DNA from: Limnohabitans sp. 103DPR2
GTDB taxonomy: Bacteria > Pseudomonadota > Gammaproteobacteria > Burkholderiales > Burkholderiaceae_C
Assembly: GCF_001412575.1 (NCBI RefSeq)
Contig: NZ_CP011834.1
Span: 434,001-498,000, forward strand
Reading direction: 5' to 3'
Length of the DNA: 64,000 nucleotides
Shown: one piece after another, positions 9,611-16,991 of the stretch
How the letters are laid out: every line of letters starts with the position of its first letter
Numbering within the stretch: the stretch's first letter is position 1
Made by a program: the position numbers and the translations under genes
The notes under the pieces: model-generated
Seen by the model: the letters and a program-made list of their open reading frames with translations, nothing else
What the model was told of the DNA's origin: nothing
Databases searched by the model: none

Positions 9611-11704
9611 TCATTCGTTCAAGTCGCTAAAGTCGCTAAAGTCGATTTGTCGGTCTGCGCGGGCAATGGTCTCGGGCCGATGGGCGATGACAATGCGCGT
9701 GAGTTGCAGTTGCGACAGCGTTTGTGAAACCGCTTGTTCGTTGTGCATGTCCAAATGGCTGGTGGCTTCGTCCAAAGCCAATACGGTGGGTTGTCCATAA
9801 AGCGCGCGCGCCAGCAAGAGCCGCTGCTTTTGCCCACCGCTCAAGCCCGAGCCTAACTCCCCAATGAGGGTGTGATACGCCATCGGCATGCGCATGATGT
9901 CGTGGTGAATTTCTGCCAATTGCGCACAGCGTTCAATGGTGGGCTGATGCGGCGCTTGATCAAAGAAAGCAATGTTGTCGGCAATGCTGCCGGTCAGCAG
10001 TGCATCTTCTTGCATGACCACGCCGATTTTGCGGCGTACATTGGACAAGCCCAATTGTTGAACGGGTACGCCACCATACAAAACGATACCGTGGGTGGGA
10101 GCCATAAGTCCCAACATGATCTTGAGCAAGCTGGTTTTGCCGCAACCACTGGCGCCTGTGATGGCCACATGCTCGCCAGCTTGAATGCACAGGTTGAGAT
10201 TCTGAAAGAGCCAGGGCTCGGTGTCGGTGTAACGAAACGAAACATTGCGAAGTTCAAGGCTGGCTGACAGATGGGCCAAATCGTTGACAGGCAAGTTGCC
10301 CTTTGGTGTGTCTTGTTCGGGGGGCGTCAGCACAATGTCGGCCAATCGGTCGCGATGCAAGTTGAGCATCTTGAGTTCGATGCCTTGGTTGATGAGGGCG
10401 CTGACGCGTCCAGTGAATTGCATTTTGTAACTGATGAACGCCAACAGCATGCCAACGGTCAAAACCGAATTGCCGGAGTTCTGTGCTTGTGAGGCCAAAA
10501 TGATTTTGGCGCCTAACCAAAACACACACAAATTTTCCAAACCAAAAATAAGCGTGCGGGCGGCGTTGAAGCCCATGTTGAGTTTGGCTGTCTGAAAATC
10601 ACGGTTCATGACTTCCACCATCAGACTTTGCCAACGCGTTCGACGCTCGTTCTCACGCGCAAACAATTTGAGGGGTGTCATGGCCCGCAGTGTTTCGATG
10701 AAGTGACTTTGCTCTTGACCTGCCAAGACCAAACGTTCGGACGCAGCATGTCGGAAGGGGGCGTAACTGATCCATCGGACGATGGCGTACAAGGCGGAGG
10801 CTGCCATCACCACCCAAGTGAGCGTAGGTGAATAAATGAACATCATGACCAAGGCCGCAATGGCCATCAAGCCGTCGAGCAAAGACTCGAGCGTGGTTTG
10901 GGTCAGTGTTCTTTGAATGTCGTGCACAGCGCCAAAGCGGGAAGCAATATCACCCAGATGGCGCTGCGCAAACCAATCGGCTGGCAACTTGAGCAAATGC
11001 GCAAACACATTGCTCAGCCACTGAATGGACACGGTTTGGCTGAGCACCATGACCCACCAGCTTCGGGCCAAAGAAAGCGCGGATTGAATGAGAAGAATGA
11101 GAGCAAAGCCTGCCACCAAAACCGACAGCAATTCGTGGTCGCCAGATGTCAAGACATCGTCGACCACCGCTTGGTTGAACAGGGGCATGAAGATGGCGAA
11201 GAGTTCGAGAACAAATGCCAATGCCAGTATTTGCGCAGCTGATTTGCCAAACCCTCGAATGTTGCCAGTCAGTTGCGACAAAGGAAACGATTTGGCAACA
11301 GGCTTTGTTTTGAATTGCGCCTGCGGCGTAAGTTCTAGCGCAACACCCGTGAAGTGTTGCGAGGCTGTTGCCAAGCTGATGTTTCGCAGACCAAGTGCTG
11401 GGTCGAGCAAGGTAACTTGCTGTCCCTTGATTTTTTGCAGGACTACAAAGTGGTTCAAGTCCCAATGCAAGATGCAAGGCGTGGCCAGTTGGTGAAGCTC
11501 CTCTAACTCTAAACGAACAGGTCTGGCGTTGAAACCCAAGACTTGACTTTGGTCGATGAGTTGTTTGAGATTGGCGCCCTTCAGGGTCTGAGGAAACTTG
11601 TGCCGCAAATCCATGAGTCGCCAATGCTGGCCGTGTGCATTGGCAATCATGCACAAGCAAGCCAAGCCGCATTCGGCGTTTTGCAGTTGCAGAACCGGAT
11701 TCAA
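9611..11704 (-). CDS. C39 peptidase-containing ABC transporter (double-glycine peptide maturation and export)
   Basis: This single polypeptide should cleave a Gly-Gly leader and export the mature peptide. Residues 1-130 form a C39 cysteine peptidase with Cys12 in NAECGLACL, His in LNHFVVLQ near residue 98, and Asp in LLDPALG near 114, so the triad is intact. An ABC type-1 membrane domain occupies about 165-440. The ATPase domain has Walker A GASGCGKTS, signature LSGGQKQR, Walker B VLALDEATSHLD, and H-loop IVIAHRPET. The start is a TTG that places Cys12 correctly; no ATG lies upstream in frame before a stop. The ribosome-binding site is weak. The length (697) is normal for the family. The C-terminus carries a short 9-bp DNA repeat encoding DFSDFSD. 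Confidence 0.95.
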   Translation of the reverse strand: MNPVLQLQNAECGLACLCMIANAHGQHWRLMDLRHKFPQTLKGANLKQLIDQSQVLGFNARPVRLELEELHQLATPCILHWDLNHFVVLQKIKGQQVTLLDPALGLRNISLATASQHFTGVALELTPQAQFKTKPVAKSFPLSQLTGNIRGFGKSAAQILALAFVLELFAIFMPLFNQAVVDDVLTSGDHELLSVLVAGFALILLIQSALSLARSWWVMVLSQTVSIQWLSNVFAHLLKLPADWFAQRHLGDIASRFGAVHDIQRTLTQTTLESLLDGLMAIAALVMMFIYSPTLTWVVMAASALYAIVRWISYAPFRHAASERLVLAGQEQSHFIETLRAMTPLKLFARENERRTRWQSLMVEVMNRDFQTAKLNMGFNAARTLIFGLENLCVFWLGAKIILASQAQNSGNSVLTVGMLLAFISYKMQFTGRVSALINQGIELKMLNLHRDRLADIVLTPPEQDTPKGNLPVNDLAHLSASLELRNVSFRYTDTEPWLFQNLNLCIQAGEHVAITGASGCGKTSLLKIMLGLMAPTHGIVLYGGVPVQQLGLSNVRRKIGVVMQEDALLTGSIADNIAFFDQAPHQPTIERCAQLAEIHHDIMRMPMAYHTLIGELGSGLSGGQKQRLLLARALYGQPTVLALDEATSHLDMHNEQAVSQTLSQLQLTRIVIAHRPETIARADRQIDFSDFSDLNE

Positions 11705-11731
11705 GTGAAAGCTGCTTTGTGATGAAGAACG

Positions 11732-11762
11732 AGTGCCTGCATAAGGAAGTTACGCAGGCACT
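11732..11762 (-). promoter_or_regulatory. Intercistronic stem-loop between precursor and exporter genes
   Basis: A perfect 9-bp stem, AGTGCCTGC with GCAGGCACT, closes a 13-nt loop. On the minus-strand transcript it begins 11 nt after the precursor stop codon and ends 27 nt before the TTG start of the exporter. No U-run follows, so it is more likely an RNA-stabilising or partially attenuating hairpin than a full terminator. Such a structure would keep precursor mRNA more abundant than exporter mRNA. The function is inference; the pairing is seen directly. Confidence 0.55.
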
Positions 11763-11773
11763 GCATGCCAAGC

Positions 11774-11986
11774 TTATCGGAGGCAAATGCCGTTGGTGTA
11801 GTCGCCCATGGGGTTGTATCCGCCTGTATCTACTGAGCCGTAGCTGGAGGGGTCGAACTCAACTTTTGAGCCGAACTCTACCAAAGTAACTAAATCTGAA
11901 AATGCACTGATTGCTCTAATGGCCCATGTCGTCGCAATGCCTCCACCTTGCACTTCATTCAATTCATCTATGTTCAAACTTCTCAT
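11774..11986 (-). CDS. Double-glycine leader peptide precursor (bacteriocin/microcin-like)
   Basis: The 70-residue product begins MRSLNIDELNEVQGG, a short class II bacteriocin-type leader with hydrophobic residues at Leu4, Ile6/Leu9 and Val12 and the cleavage dipeptide Gly14-Gly15. The predicted core is 55 residues, 16-70. Its first half is hydrophobic (ATTWAIRAISAFSDLVTLVE). The second half is rich in Gly, Tyr, Asp and Ser and ends YTNGICLR with a single cysteine. The core has six acidic and three Lys/Arg residues, so it is anionic. AGGAG sits 6 nt before the ATG and overlaps the end of the CPBP gene. The neighbouring C39-ABC exporter and HlyD protein strongly support secretion. I recognise no specific family for the core. 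Confidence 0.85.
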   Translation of the reverse strand: MRSLNIDELNEVQGGGIATTWAIRAISAFSDLVTLVEFGSKVEFDPSSYGSVDTGGYNPMGDYTNGICLR

Positions 11987-11987
11987 T

Positions 11988-12527
11988 TCACTCTCCTGGT
12001 TGTGCTGAAAAAATCGTTTCAGCGGCGATGTCTGGTTCGAAAAAAGAGGCAACAAGCAAAGTGCTTGCATTGACTGCTGCATGTATGACGCTTGAAAGTA
12101 ACAAGGCTTTGTGTGTTCCCAATTCCAATTTGTGCAAGTCGTACTGTTTTAAAAAAATATAAAAATATGCGTAGAGCGTCAAAACTCTGAAGAGAACAGG
12201 CAACGGATATTCTTTGGGAGTGATGAAGTGAAGTGCTGTGAGCAATGACGGGGCTAATAAAAACATGACCTTGCGGTTGAATAACTTTTCAAAAACGGCT
12301 GCTGACCCAATTAATAAAAGATTTTCGAAATAAGGTGCAATGAGCAGGCTGATGAAAATGATCTTTCCAATGGACATTGAGTCTGTGCCATCGGCTTCAT
12401 AGTCGACATTGCAAAATAAAAGTATCAGTGACAAATAGATGACCTGGAAGACAACAAGGCCCACAGTGACATCGATAAAGCCATGTCGATTGAGATGCGA
12501 AGCCCTGATTTTTTGAACGATGTTCAT
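11988..12527 (-). CDS. CPBP (Rce1/Abi)-family intramembrane protease homologue, candidate immunity protein
   Basis: The 179-residue protein is very hydrophobic, with about five membrane segments. It keeps the Rce1-type active-site pattern: Glu68 in PYFENLLL, His100 in LLTALHF, and His149 and Asn153 in SSVIHAAVN. The spacing is close to that of MmRce1 (E140, H173, H227, N231). The second Glu and the Arg of the usual EExxxR motif are replaced by Asn69 and Ile73. Homologues next to class II bacteriocin genes such as plantaricin loci act as self-immunity proteins (established for lactic acid bacteria). Its position just before the precursor supports that role here. The ATG overlaps the hlyD stop (ATGA). 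A start at 12581 would add residues lying inside hlyD and is unlikely. The gene is visibly AT-rich. Confidence 0.75.
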   Translation of the reverse strand: MNIVQKIRASHLNRHGFIDVTVGLVVFQVIYLSLILLFCNVDYEADGTDSMSIGKIIFISLLIAPYFENLLLIGSAAVFEKLFNRKVMFLLAPSLLTALHFITPKEYPLPVLFRVLTLYAYFYIFLKQYDLHKLELGTHKALLLSSVIHAAVNASTLLVASFFEPDIAAETIFSAQPGE

Positions 12528-13831
12528 GATGTTTGTTGCCGTGCGTGAATGGCCAGAAGTGGCTCGAAAATCCATTCCCAAATGCCTCGAACATCGTGAA
12601 TGACATCGGCTTCGAGGGTCATGCCGGGGCGAAGCAAGTGTTGTTCGCCAAACGCCACAACATGCTGTGATGCCAAGGCCACTTGAATTCGGTAGAGCGG
12701 TTCATTGCTTTGGGTAGAAGCCAGCAGTGCATTGCCTTGGCCATGCGGCAAGTCTTGGGGGGCGATGGGCGTGCCGCTGATTTTGACCACACGACCTTTG
12801 GCCAAGCCAAATTTTTGATACGGATAGGCGGCAAGTCGCAACCAAACTTCTTGCCCAGGCTGAATGAAGCCGGCTGTGCGCGTGGGTGCAAACAGCGCTG
12901 CGATCAGTGGCGCGTGGGCTTGAAGTTGTGGGGCTTGGGGTTCCGTTTGGGGCACCAAACTGGCGATGGTTTGACCCGCTTGAATCACTGCGCCCAAGGG
13001 CAAATGGAGCGTGCTGATTTGCCCCGCTTGTGGCGCCAACACGCTGCTGGTTTTGCGCAATTGATTTTCGGCCGTTTCTTGATCGAGGCTGGCCAGGCTG
13101 CGATCGACTTGGAGCAGGTCGATGGCCCCTTGTTTTTGCAGGCTGTTCAATTCGGCTTGAGCTGCGCGGTGTTCTCGCGTGAGTGCTGTGCCATTGCGCT
13201 GTGTATTTTCTAAGCGGGATTGCAGGTCGATGAGTTCTTCTTGTTTGTTTTGCGCCTGGATGTCGGAAACAAAACCCTCGTGGGCCATTTGTTCAAAGCG
13301 GCGCCATGTTTTGTGCGCCAACTCGACTCGGCGTTTGGCAAGGGCTTGCTCTTGGGTGGCTTGCTCGGACTCGAGTGACAAGGAGCGAACGCGCTCGGTC
13401 ATGTGCAAGAGGCGCTGTGCGTGCTGAGACTGGCGAGAGGCGCGCTCTGACAGCAAGGTGGTGCGGCGCTGTGCCAAATGAGAGGCCAGCAATGCTGAGG
13501 CGCTGCCCTCGGGTGTGGCTTTGTCGGTGTTGATGACAAACAGCGTTTGGCCTTGTTGAACCCACTCGCCTTCTTGCACGGTTTGCGACAGCAAAACCCC
13601 CGCGGTGGGAGCGCTCAATTCGAGCGTGCCCATTTGTGCCATGAGGATGCCCGGCACACGCACTTTGCGTGCAACTTTGCCCCAAGCGCCAAATGCCACC
13701 AGGGCACCTGCAAGGGCCAGAGCGACACCTGCGATCAGGCTAAAACGCGGATGGTGTGCCAAGTGAATGCCGCCTAGCCAAGAAGCTTGCTTGGCTTGGG
13801 TGACTTGGCGGCGAAAAAGTGGGGTGTGCAT
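12524..13831 (-). CDS. HlyD-family membrane fusion protein (peptide secretion adaptor)
   Basis: The 435-residue protein has an inner-membrane anchor at about residues 30-52 after a basic N-terminus. A lipoyl/barrel-sandwich half follows near 75-110 (LSAPTAGVLLSQTVQEGEWV), then a long coiled-coil hairpin at about 115-245, the second lipoyl half (VLAPQAGQISTLHLPLGAVI), and a beta-barrel with PGQEVWLRLAAYP. This is the CvaA/HlyD plan that links an inner-membrane ABC exporter to a TolC-type channel. No outer-membrane gene lies in the window. It is the first gene of the operon and overlaps the next gene by 4 bp. The ATG is preceded after only 3 nt by AAGGA, which lies inside a hairpin. Confidence 0.93.
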   Translation of the reverse strand: MHTPLFRRQVTQAKQASWLGGIHLAHHPRFSLIAGVALALAGALVAFGAWGKVARKVRVPGILMAQMGTLELSAPTAGVLLSQTVQEGEWVQQGQTLFVINTDKATPEGSASALLASHLAQRRTTLLSERASRQSQHAQRLLHMTERVRSLSLESEQATQEQALAKRRVELAHKTWRRFEQMAHEGFVSDIQAQNKQEELIDLQSRLENTQRNGTALTREHRAAQAELNSLQKQGAIDLLQVDRSLASLDQETAENQLRKTSSVLAPQAGQISTLHLPLGAVIQAGQTIASLVPQTEPQAPQLQAHAPLIAALFAPTRTAGFIQPGQEVWLRLAAYPYQKFGLAKGRVVKISGTPIAPQDLPHGQGNALLASTQSNEPLYRIQVALASQHVVAFGEQHLLRPGMTLEADVIHDVRGIWEWIFEPLLAIHARQQTS

Positions 13832-13853
13832 GGGTCCTTGAAAGAAAGAACCC
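13832..13853 (-). promoter_or_regulatory. Hairpin sequestering the hlyD Shine-Dalgarno
   Basis: On the minus-strand transcript GGGUUCUU (complement of 13846-13853) can pair with AAGGACCC (complement of 13832-13839) over 8 bp, including one G-U wobble, around a 6-nt loop. The 3' arm contains the AAGGA Shine-Dalgarno and ends directly at the ATG. Pairing would therefore block translation of the first gene of the peptide operon. No convincing promoter could be placed in the remaining 80 bp up to the divergent hydrolase gene, apart from a weak TATTGT -10-like element. The regulatory role is inference. Confidence 0.4.
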
Positions 13854-13932
13854 TCACAATACGCATTTGCGATGTTTTGGTGTTTGCATTGACTTGCAAA
13901 ATCACCGACTTGAAACCGATTGAAATTTCACC

Positions 13933-14571
13933 ATGCTTCAGTACCAAACCGTTCCTGTCACGCCTTTTCAGCAAAACTGTTCTTTGATTTGGGATGACCA
14001 AACACGTCAAGCGGCTGTGATTGATCCAGGCGGTGATTTGGATTTGATCTTGGCCGAAGTGGCCAAGCACCAACTCAAGTTAGAGCAAATTTGGCTGACG
14101 CATGCCCACATTGACCATGCGGGTGGCACAGCGGTATTGGCGCGCAATTTGAACTTGCCGATCGTGGGGCCCCACCCTGGCGATCAGTTTTGGATTGACC
14201 GTTTGTCAGACCAAGGCCGGATGTTTCAGTTCCCAGATGCTGAAGTGTTCACCCCCACACGTTGGCTGCAAGATGGCGACACCGTTCATTTGGGCGCCTA
14301 CACCTTGAACGTGCGTCACTGTCCTGGCCACACACCTGGCCATGTGGTGTTTTACTCGCCCGACATCAAGCGTGCCTTCGTGGGTGATGTGTTGTTTGCG
14401 GGCAGCATTGGCCGTACTGATTTTCCGCAGGGCGATCACGACACGTTGATAGCCAGTATCACGCAGCGCTTGTGGCCTATGGGCGACGACACGGTGTTCA
14501 TACCGGGTCACGGCCCCGAAAGTACCTTTGGCCGAGAACGCGTCAGCAACCCTTATGTGGGCGGCACCTGA
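13933..14571 (+). CDS. MBL-fold metallo-hydrolase, type II glyoxalase-like (GloC/YcbL family)
   Basis: The 212-residue enzyme has the metal-binding motif THAHIDHAGG near residue 56, the later His in HCPGHTPGHVVFY near 134, the bridging Asp in AFVGDVLFAGSIGRTD, and a final His in FIPGHGPEST. This is the binuclear-zinc glyoxalase II fold without the substrate-binding C-terminal helical domain, as in the short YcbL/GloC proteins. It probably hydrolyses S-lactoylglutathione or another thioester. It is divergent from the peptide operon and convergent with the M48 protease gene. Confidence 0.88.
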   Translation: MLQYQTVPVTPFQQNCSLIWDDQTRQAAVIDPGGDLDLILAEVAKHQLKLEQIWLTHAHIDHAGGTAVLARNLNLPIVGPHPGDQFWIDRLSDQGRMFQFPDAEVFTPTRWLQDGDTVHLGAYTLNVRHCPGHTPGHVVFYSPDIKRAFVGDVLFAGSIGRTDFPQGDHDTLIASITQRLWPMGDDTVFIPGHGPESTFGRERVSNPYVGGT

Positions 14572-14581
14572 GACATCGCTG

Positions 14582-15493
14582 TCAGTTGAGCTGAGTACCC
14601 GCCGGATTTTGGCGAGCCTGTTCATACAAGTGCGCCACCTTGGGCAAATTGGCCTCTAACTCTTGAATGCGATTGTTGCCGCTGGGGTGCGTTGACAAGA
14701 AACTGGGTTGACCTTTGCCGCCGCCAGTGGCGCCCAACATTTTTTTCCAAAGCTGCACACTGGCTTCGGGCTTGAAGCCACCGCGTGCAGCAATTTCCAA
14801 ACCGACCAAGTCGGCTTCTGTTTCATCGTCGCGGCTGTATTTCAGGGTGAGCAATTGCGTGCCGACGTTGGCGGCCACATCCCCCAGTTGACCTAAGCCC
14901 AACAATTGCGAGGCTACCGACAAACCCATACTGGTGGCTTTGGATTTGGCCAAGCGCTCACGTGCGTGTTCGCGCAAGGCATGTGCCATTTCGTGGCCCA
15001 TGATCATGGCCACTTCATCGTCGTTCAATTGCAGTTGGTCCAAGATGCCTGTGTAAAAGGCAATTTTGCCGCCAGGCATGCACCATGCATTGAGTTGTTT
15101 GCTGCCAATCAAGTTGACTTCCCATTTCCATTTGCGGGCATCGGGGTTCCACTGTGAGGTGAAAGGAATCAGTCGATTGGCAATGGCACGCAAGCGTTTG
15201 AGTTGGGGGTAGTCATCTGGCGCCAAAGCGCCTTTGCTGTTGGCCTCGCTCAGGGTTTGGCGGTATTGCTGCCGGGCAGATTGCTCAAGTGATTCGGCGG
15301 GAATCAACTTTCGCATGCTGGAGGACTGCCCCACATCCACCTGTGCTTGCGCATCGGCATGAACCAATGCGGCCAGTCCCAAGCCTGCACCCCAGTGGTT
15401 TAAAAAACCACGTCGCGATGAAGCGCCTGGCAAGGCCTCTAAAGGCGCTACAGGATGCGAAATGTTTGAATGAGAAAAACAACGCCAACACAT
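14582..15493 (-). CDS. M48-family zinc metalloprotease with Tat-type signal
   Basis: This is a probable periplasmic zinc endopeptidase. The N-terminal region has a twin-arginine motif, SRRGFL, near residue 27, then a hydrophobic stretch (GAGLGLAALVHA) and an Ala-x-Ala-like site. The catalytic HEMAH near residue 157 sits in MIMGHEMAHALREHARER, and the third ligand Glu is in DDETEADLVGLEIA. This is the BepA/LoiP-like M48C arrangement without TPR repeats; the length is 303 residues. The first 25 residues are Cys- and His-rich and may include a start called too early, but the Tat signal lies inside any reading. Confidence 0.88.
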   Translation of the reverse strand: MCWRCFSHSNISHPVAPLEALPGASSRRGFLNHWGAGLGLAALVHADAQAQVDVGQSSSMRKLIPAESLEQSARQQYRQTLSEANSKGALAPDDYPQLKRLRAIANRLIPFTSQWNPDARKWKWEVNLIGSKQLNAWCMPGGKIAFYTGILDQLQLNDDEVAMIMGHEMAHALREHARERLAKSKATSMGLSVASQLLGLGQLGDVAANVGTQLLTLKYSRDDETEADLVGLEIAARGGFKPEASVQLWKKMLGATGGGKGQPSFLSTHPSGNNRIQELEANLPKVAHLYEQARQNPAGTQLN

Positions 15494-15573
15494 TTTTCAA
15501 TCATAGTGCCGTAAGCCAAGAATTCAAGGCGCTTTTCTTGAGAAATCTGGGCGCAGGCTTGGATAATGAGAGC

Positions 15574-16899
15574 ATGACCGAAAAGACACCCCCTGCTTCC
15601 TTTTCTTGGCTTGCCTCTTGGCGCATTTATTTACAGCCTGCCAGCTTGCGCATGCTGCTGCTGGGTTTTGCAGCCGGCTTGCCCTTGCTCCTGGTCTTGG
15701 GCACCTTGAGTTTCAGACTGCGCGAAGCGGGCATTGACCGCAGCACCATAGGGTATTTGAGTTGGGTGGGTCTGGCCTATGGCTTCAAGTGGGTTTGGGC
15801 GCCGCTGGTTGATCGTTTGCCCATTCCATTTTTCACGCATCGCCTGGGGCGTCGCCGCAGTTGGTTGTTGTTGTCACAAAGCATGGTGATGATCGGCTTG
15901 GTTGGCATGGCCATCAGCGACCCTTCGCAAACTTTGGGTCCTGTGGTGTGGTGTGCTTTGTTGGTCGCTTTCGGTTCTGCCACGCAAGACATTGCCTTGG
16001 ATGCATTTCGCATTGAGTCCGCGGACCCAAAGCAGCAAGCCGCATTGGCAGCCAGTTACCAAACGGGCTATCGCTTGGCCATGATCTGGGCGGGCGCCGG
16101 GGTGCTGTGGGTGGCGGCTTGGGTGCAAGGAGACAACGCAACAGGCTATGTGCATGCTGCTTGGCAAGCGGCTTATTTGGTGATGGCGGCCAGCATGTCG
16201 GTGGGATGCATCACGGTGTTGATGTCCAAAGAGCCTGTTCCTGCAGAATTACCACCCGCTAGAAATGTCAAAGAATGGTTGCAGGGTGCTTTGATTGCAC
16301 CCTTTGCAGACTTTCTGAAACGCTACAAATGGCAGGCCGTGTTGATTTTGAGTTTGATTGCGGTCTACCGCATCAGTGACGTGGTGATGGGCATCATGGC
16401 GAATCCTTTTTATGTGGACATGGGTTACACCAAAGCCGAAGTGGCCACCGTGACCAAAGTCTATGGCGTGCTCATGACTTTGTTGGGCGCCTTCATTGGC
16501 GGCGTGATGGCGCTGCGCTGGGGTGTGATGCGCATCTTGATGTTGGGTGCGGTGCTGAGTGCGCTAAGCAATTTGTTGTTTGCATGGCTCAGTGGCTACG
16601 GCCATGATGTGAACGCCTTGATTGCCGTCGTGTCCGCAGACAATTTGGCCAGCGGCATTGCCTCTGCTGCATTCATTGCGTACTTGTCTTCACTGACCAA
16701 CGTGCAATATTCGGCCACGCAATACGCCTTGCTCAGCTCCATGATGTTGCTCTTGCCTAAATTCATTGCTGGCTTTTCGGGTGATTATGTGAATGCGCAT
16801 GGCTATGCAGATTTCTTCACAGCCACCGCTTGGTTGGGTTTGCCGGTATTGGTTCTGGTGGGCTTGGCGTGGCACTATCAGCCTAGCGCCCAAGACTGA
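15574..16899 (+). CDS. ampG: AmpG-like MFS permease (muropeptide transporter family)
   Basis: The 441-residue protein has 12-14 predicted membrane segments and the AmpG-type opening SWRIYLQPASLRMLLLGFAAGLPLLL. It also has the GYLSWVGLAYGFKWVWAPLVDR segment and ATQDIALDAFRIE, which are characteristic of AmpG permeases importing GlcNAc-anhydroMurNAc peptides for wall recycling. The start MTEKTPPASF at 15574 was chosen because upstream in-frame sequence overlaps the divergent protease gene. A short TGAG lies upstream. It is followed by a two-component system, but with a 92-bp gap, so shared transcription is uncertain. Confidence 0.85.
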   Translation: MTEKTPPASFSWLASWRIYLQPASLRMLLLGFAAGLPLLLVLGTLSFRLREAGIDRSTIGYLSWVGLAYGFKWVWAPLVDRLPIPFFTHRLGRRRSWLLLSQSMVMIGLVGMAISDPSQTLGPVVWCALLVAFGSATQDIALDAFRIESADPKQQAALAASYQTGYRLAMIWAGAGVLWVAAWVQGDNATGYVHAAWQAAYLVMAASMSVGCITVLMSKEPVPAELPPARNVKEWLQGALIAPFADFLKRYKWQAVLILSLIAVYRISDVVMGIMANPFYVDMGYTKAEVATVTKVYGVLMTLLGAFIGGVMALRWGVMRILMLGAVLSALSNLLFAWLSGYGHDVNALIAVVSADNLASGIASAAFIAYLSSLTNVQYSATQYALLSSMMLLLPKFIAGFSGDYVNAHGYADFFTATAWLGLPVLVLVGLAWHYQPSAQD

Positions 16900-16991
16900 T
16901 TTACCTAACTTTACGAGGCATTCAACAGATGCCGATGCAATTGCGCTTTGGCAGGTGCATCATGGTGGTGTAAGCAAGCTTGACTAAAAGT

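Noticed and set aside
11635..11889. An 84-codon plus-strand frame across the precursor and exporter start
   Set aside because: It is antisense to two supported genes, shows no leader or motif and has no ribosome-binding site.
15289..15573. N-terminal extension of the AmpG-like gene by 95 codons
   Set aside because: The extra part overlaps the divergent M48 protease gene and carries no signal or conserved sequence; MTEKTPPASF starts a typical AmpG protein.
16900..16991. A tRNA or small RNA in the 92-bp gap before the response regulator
   Set aside because: No cloverleaf, TTC arm or stable hairpin was found.
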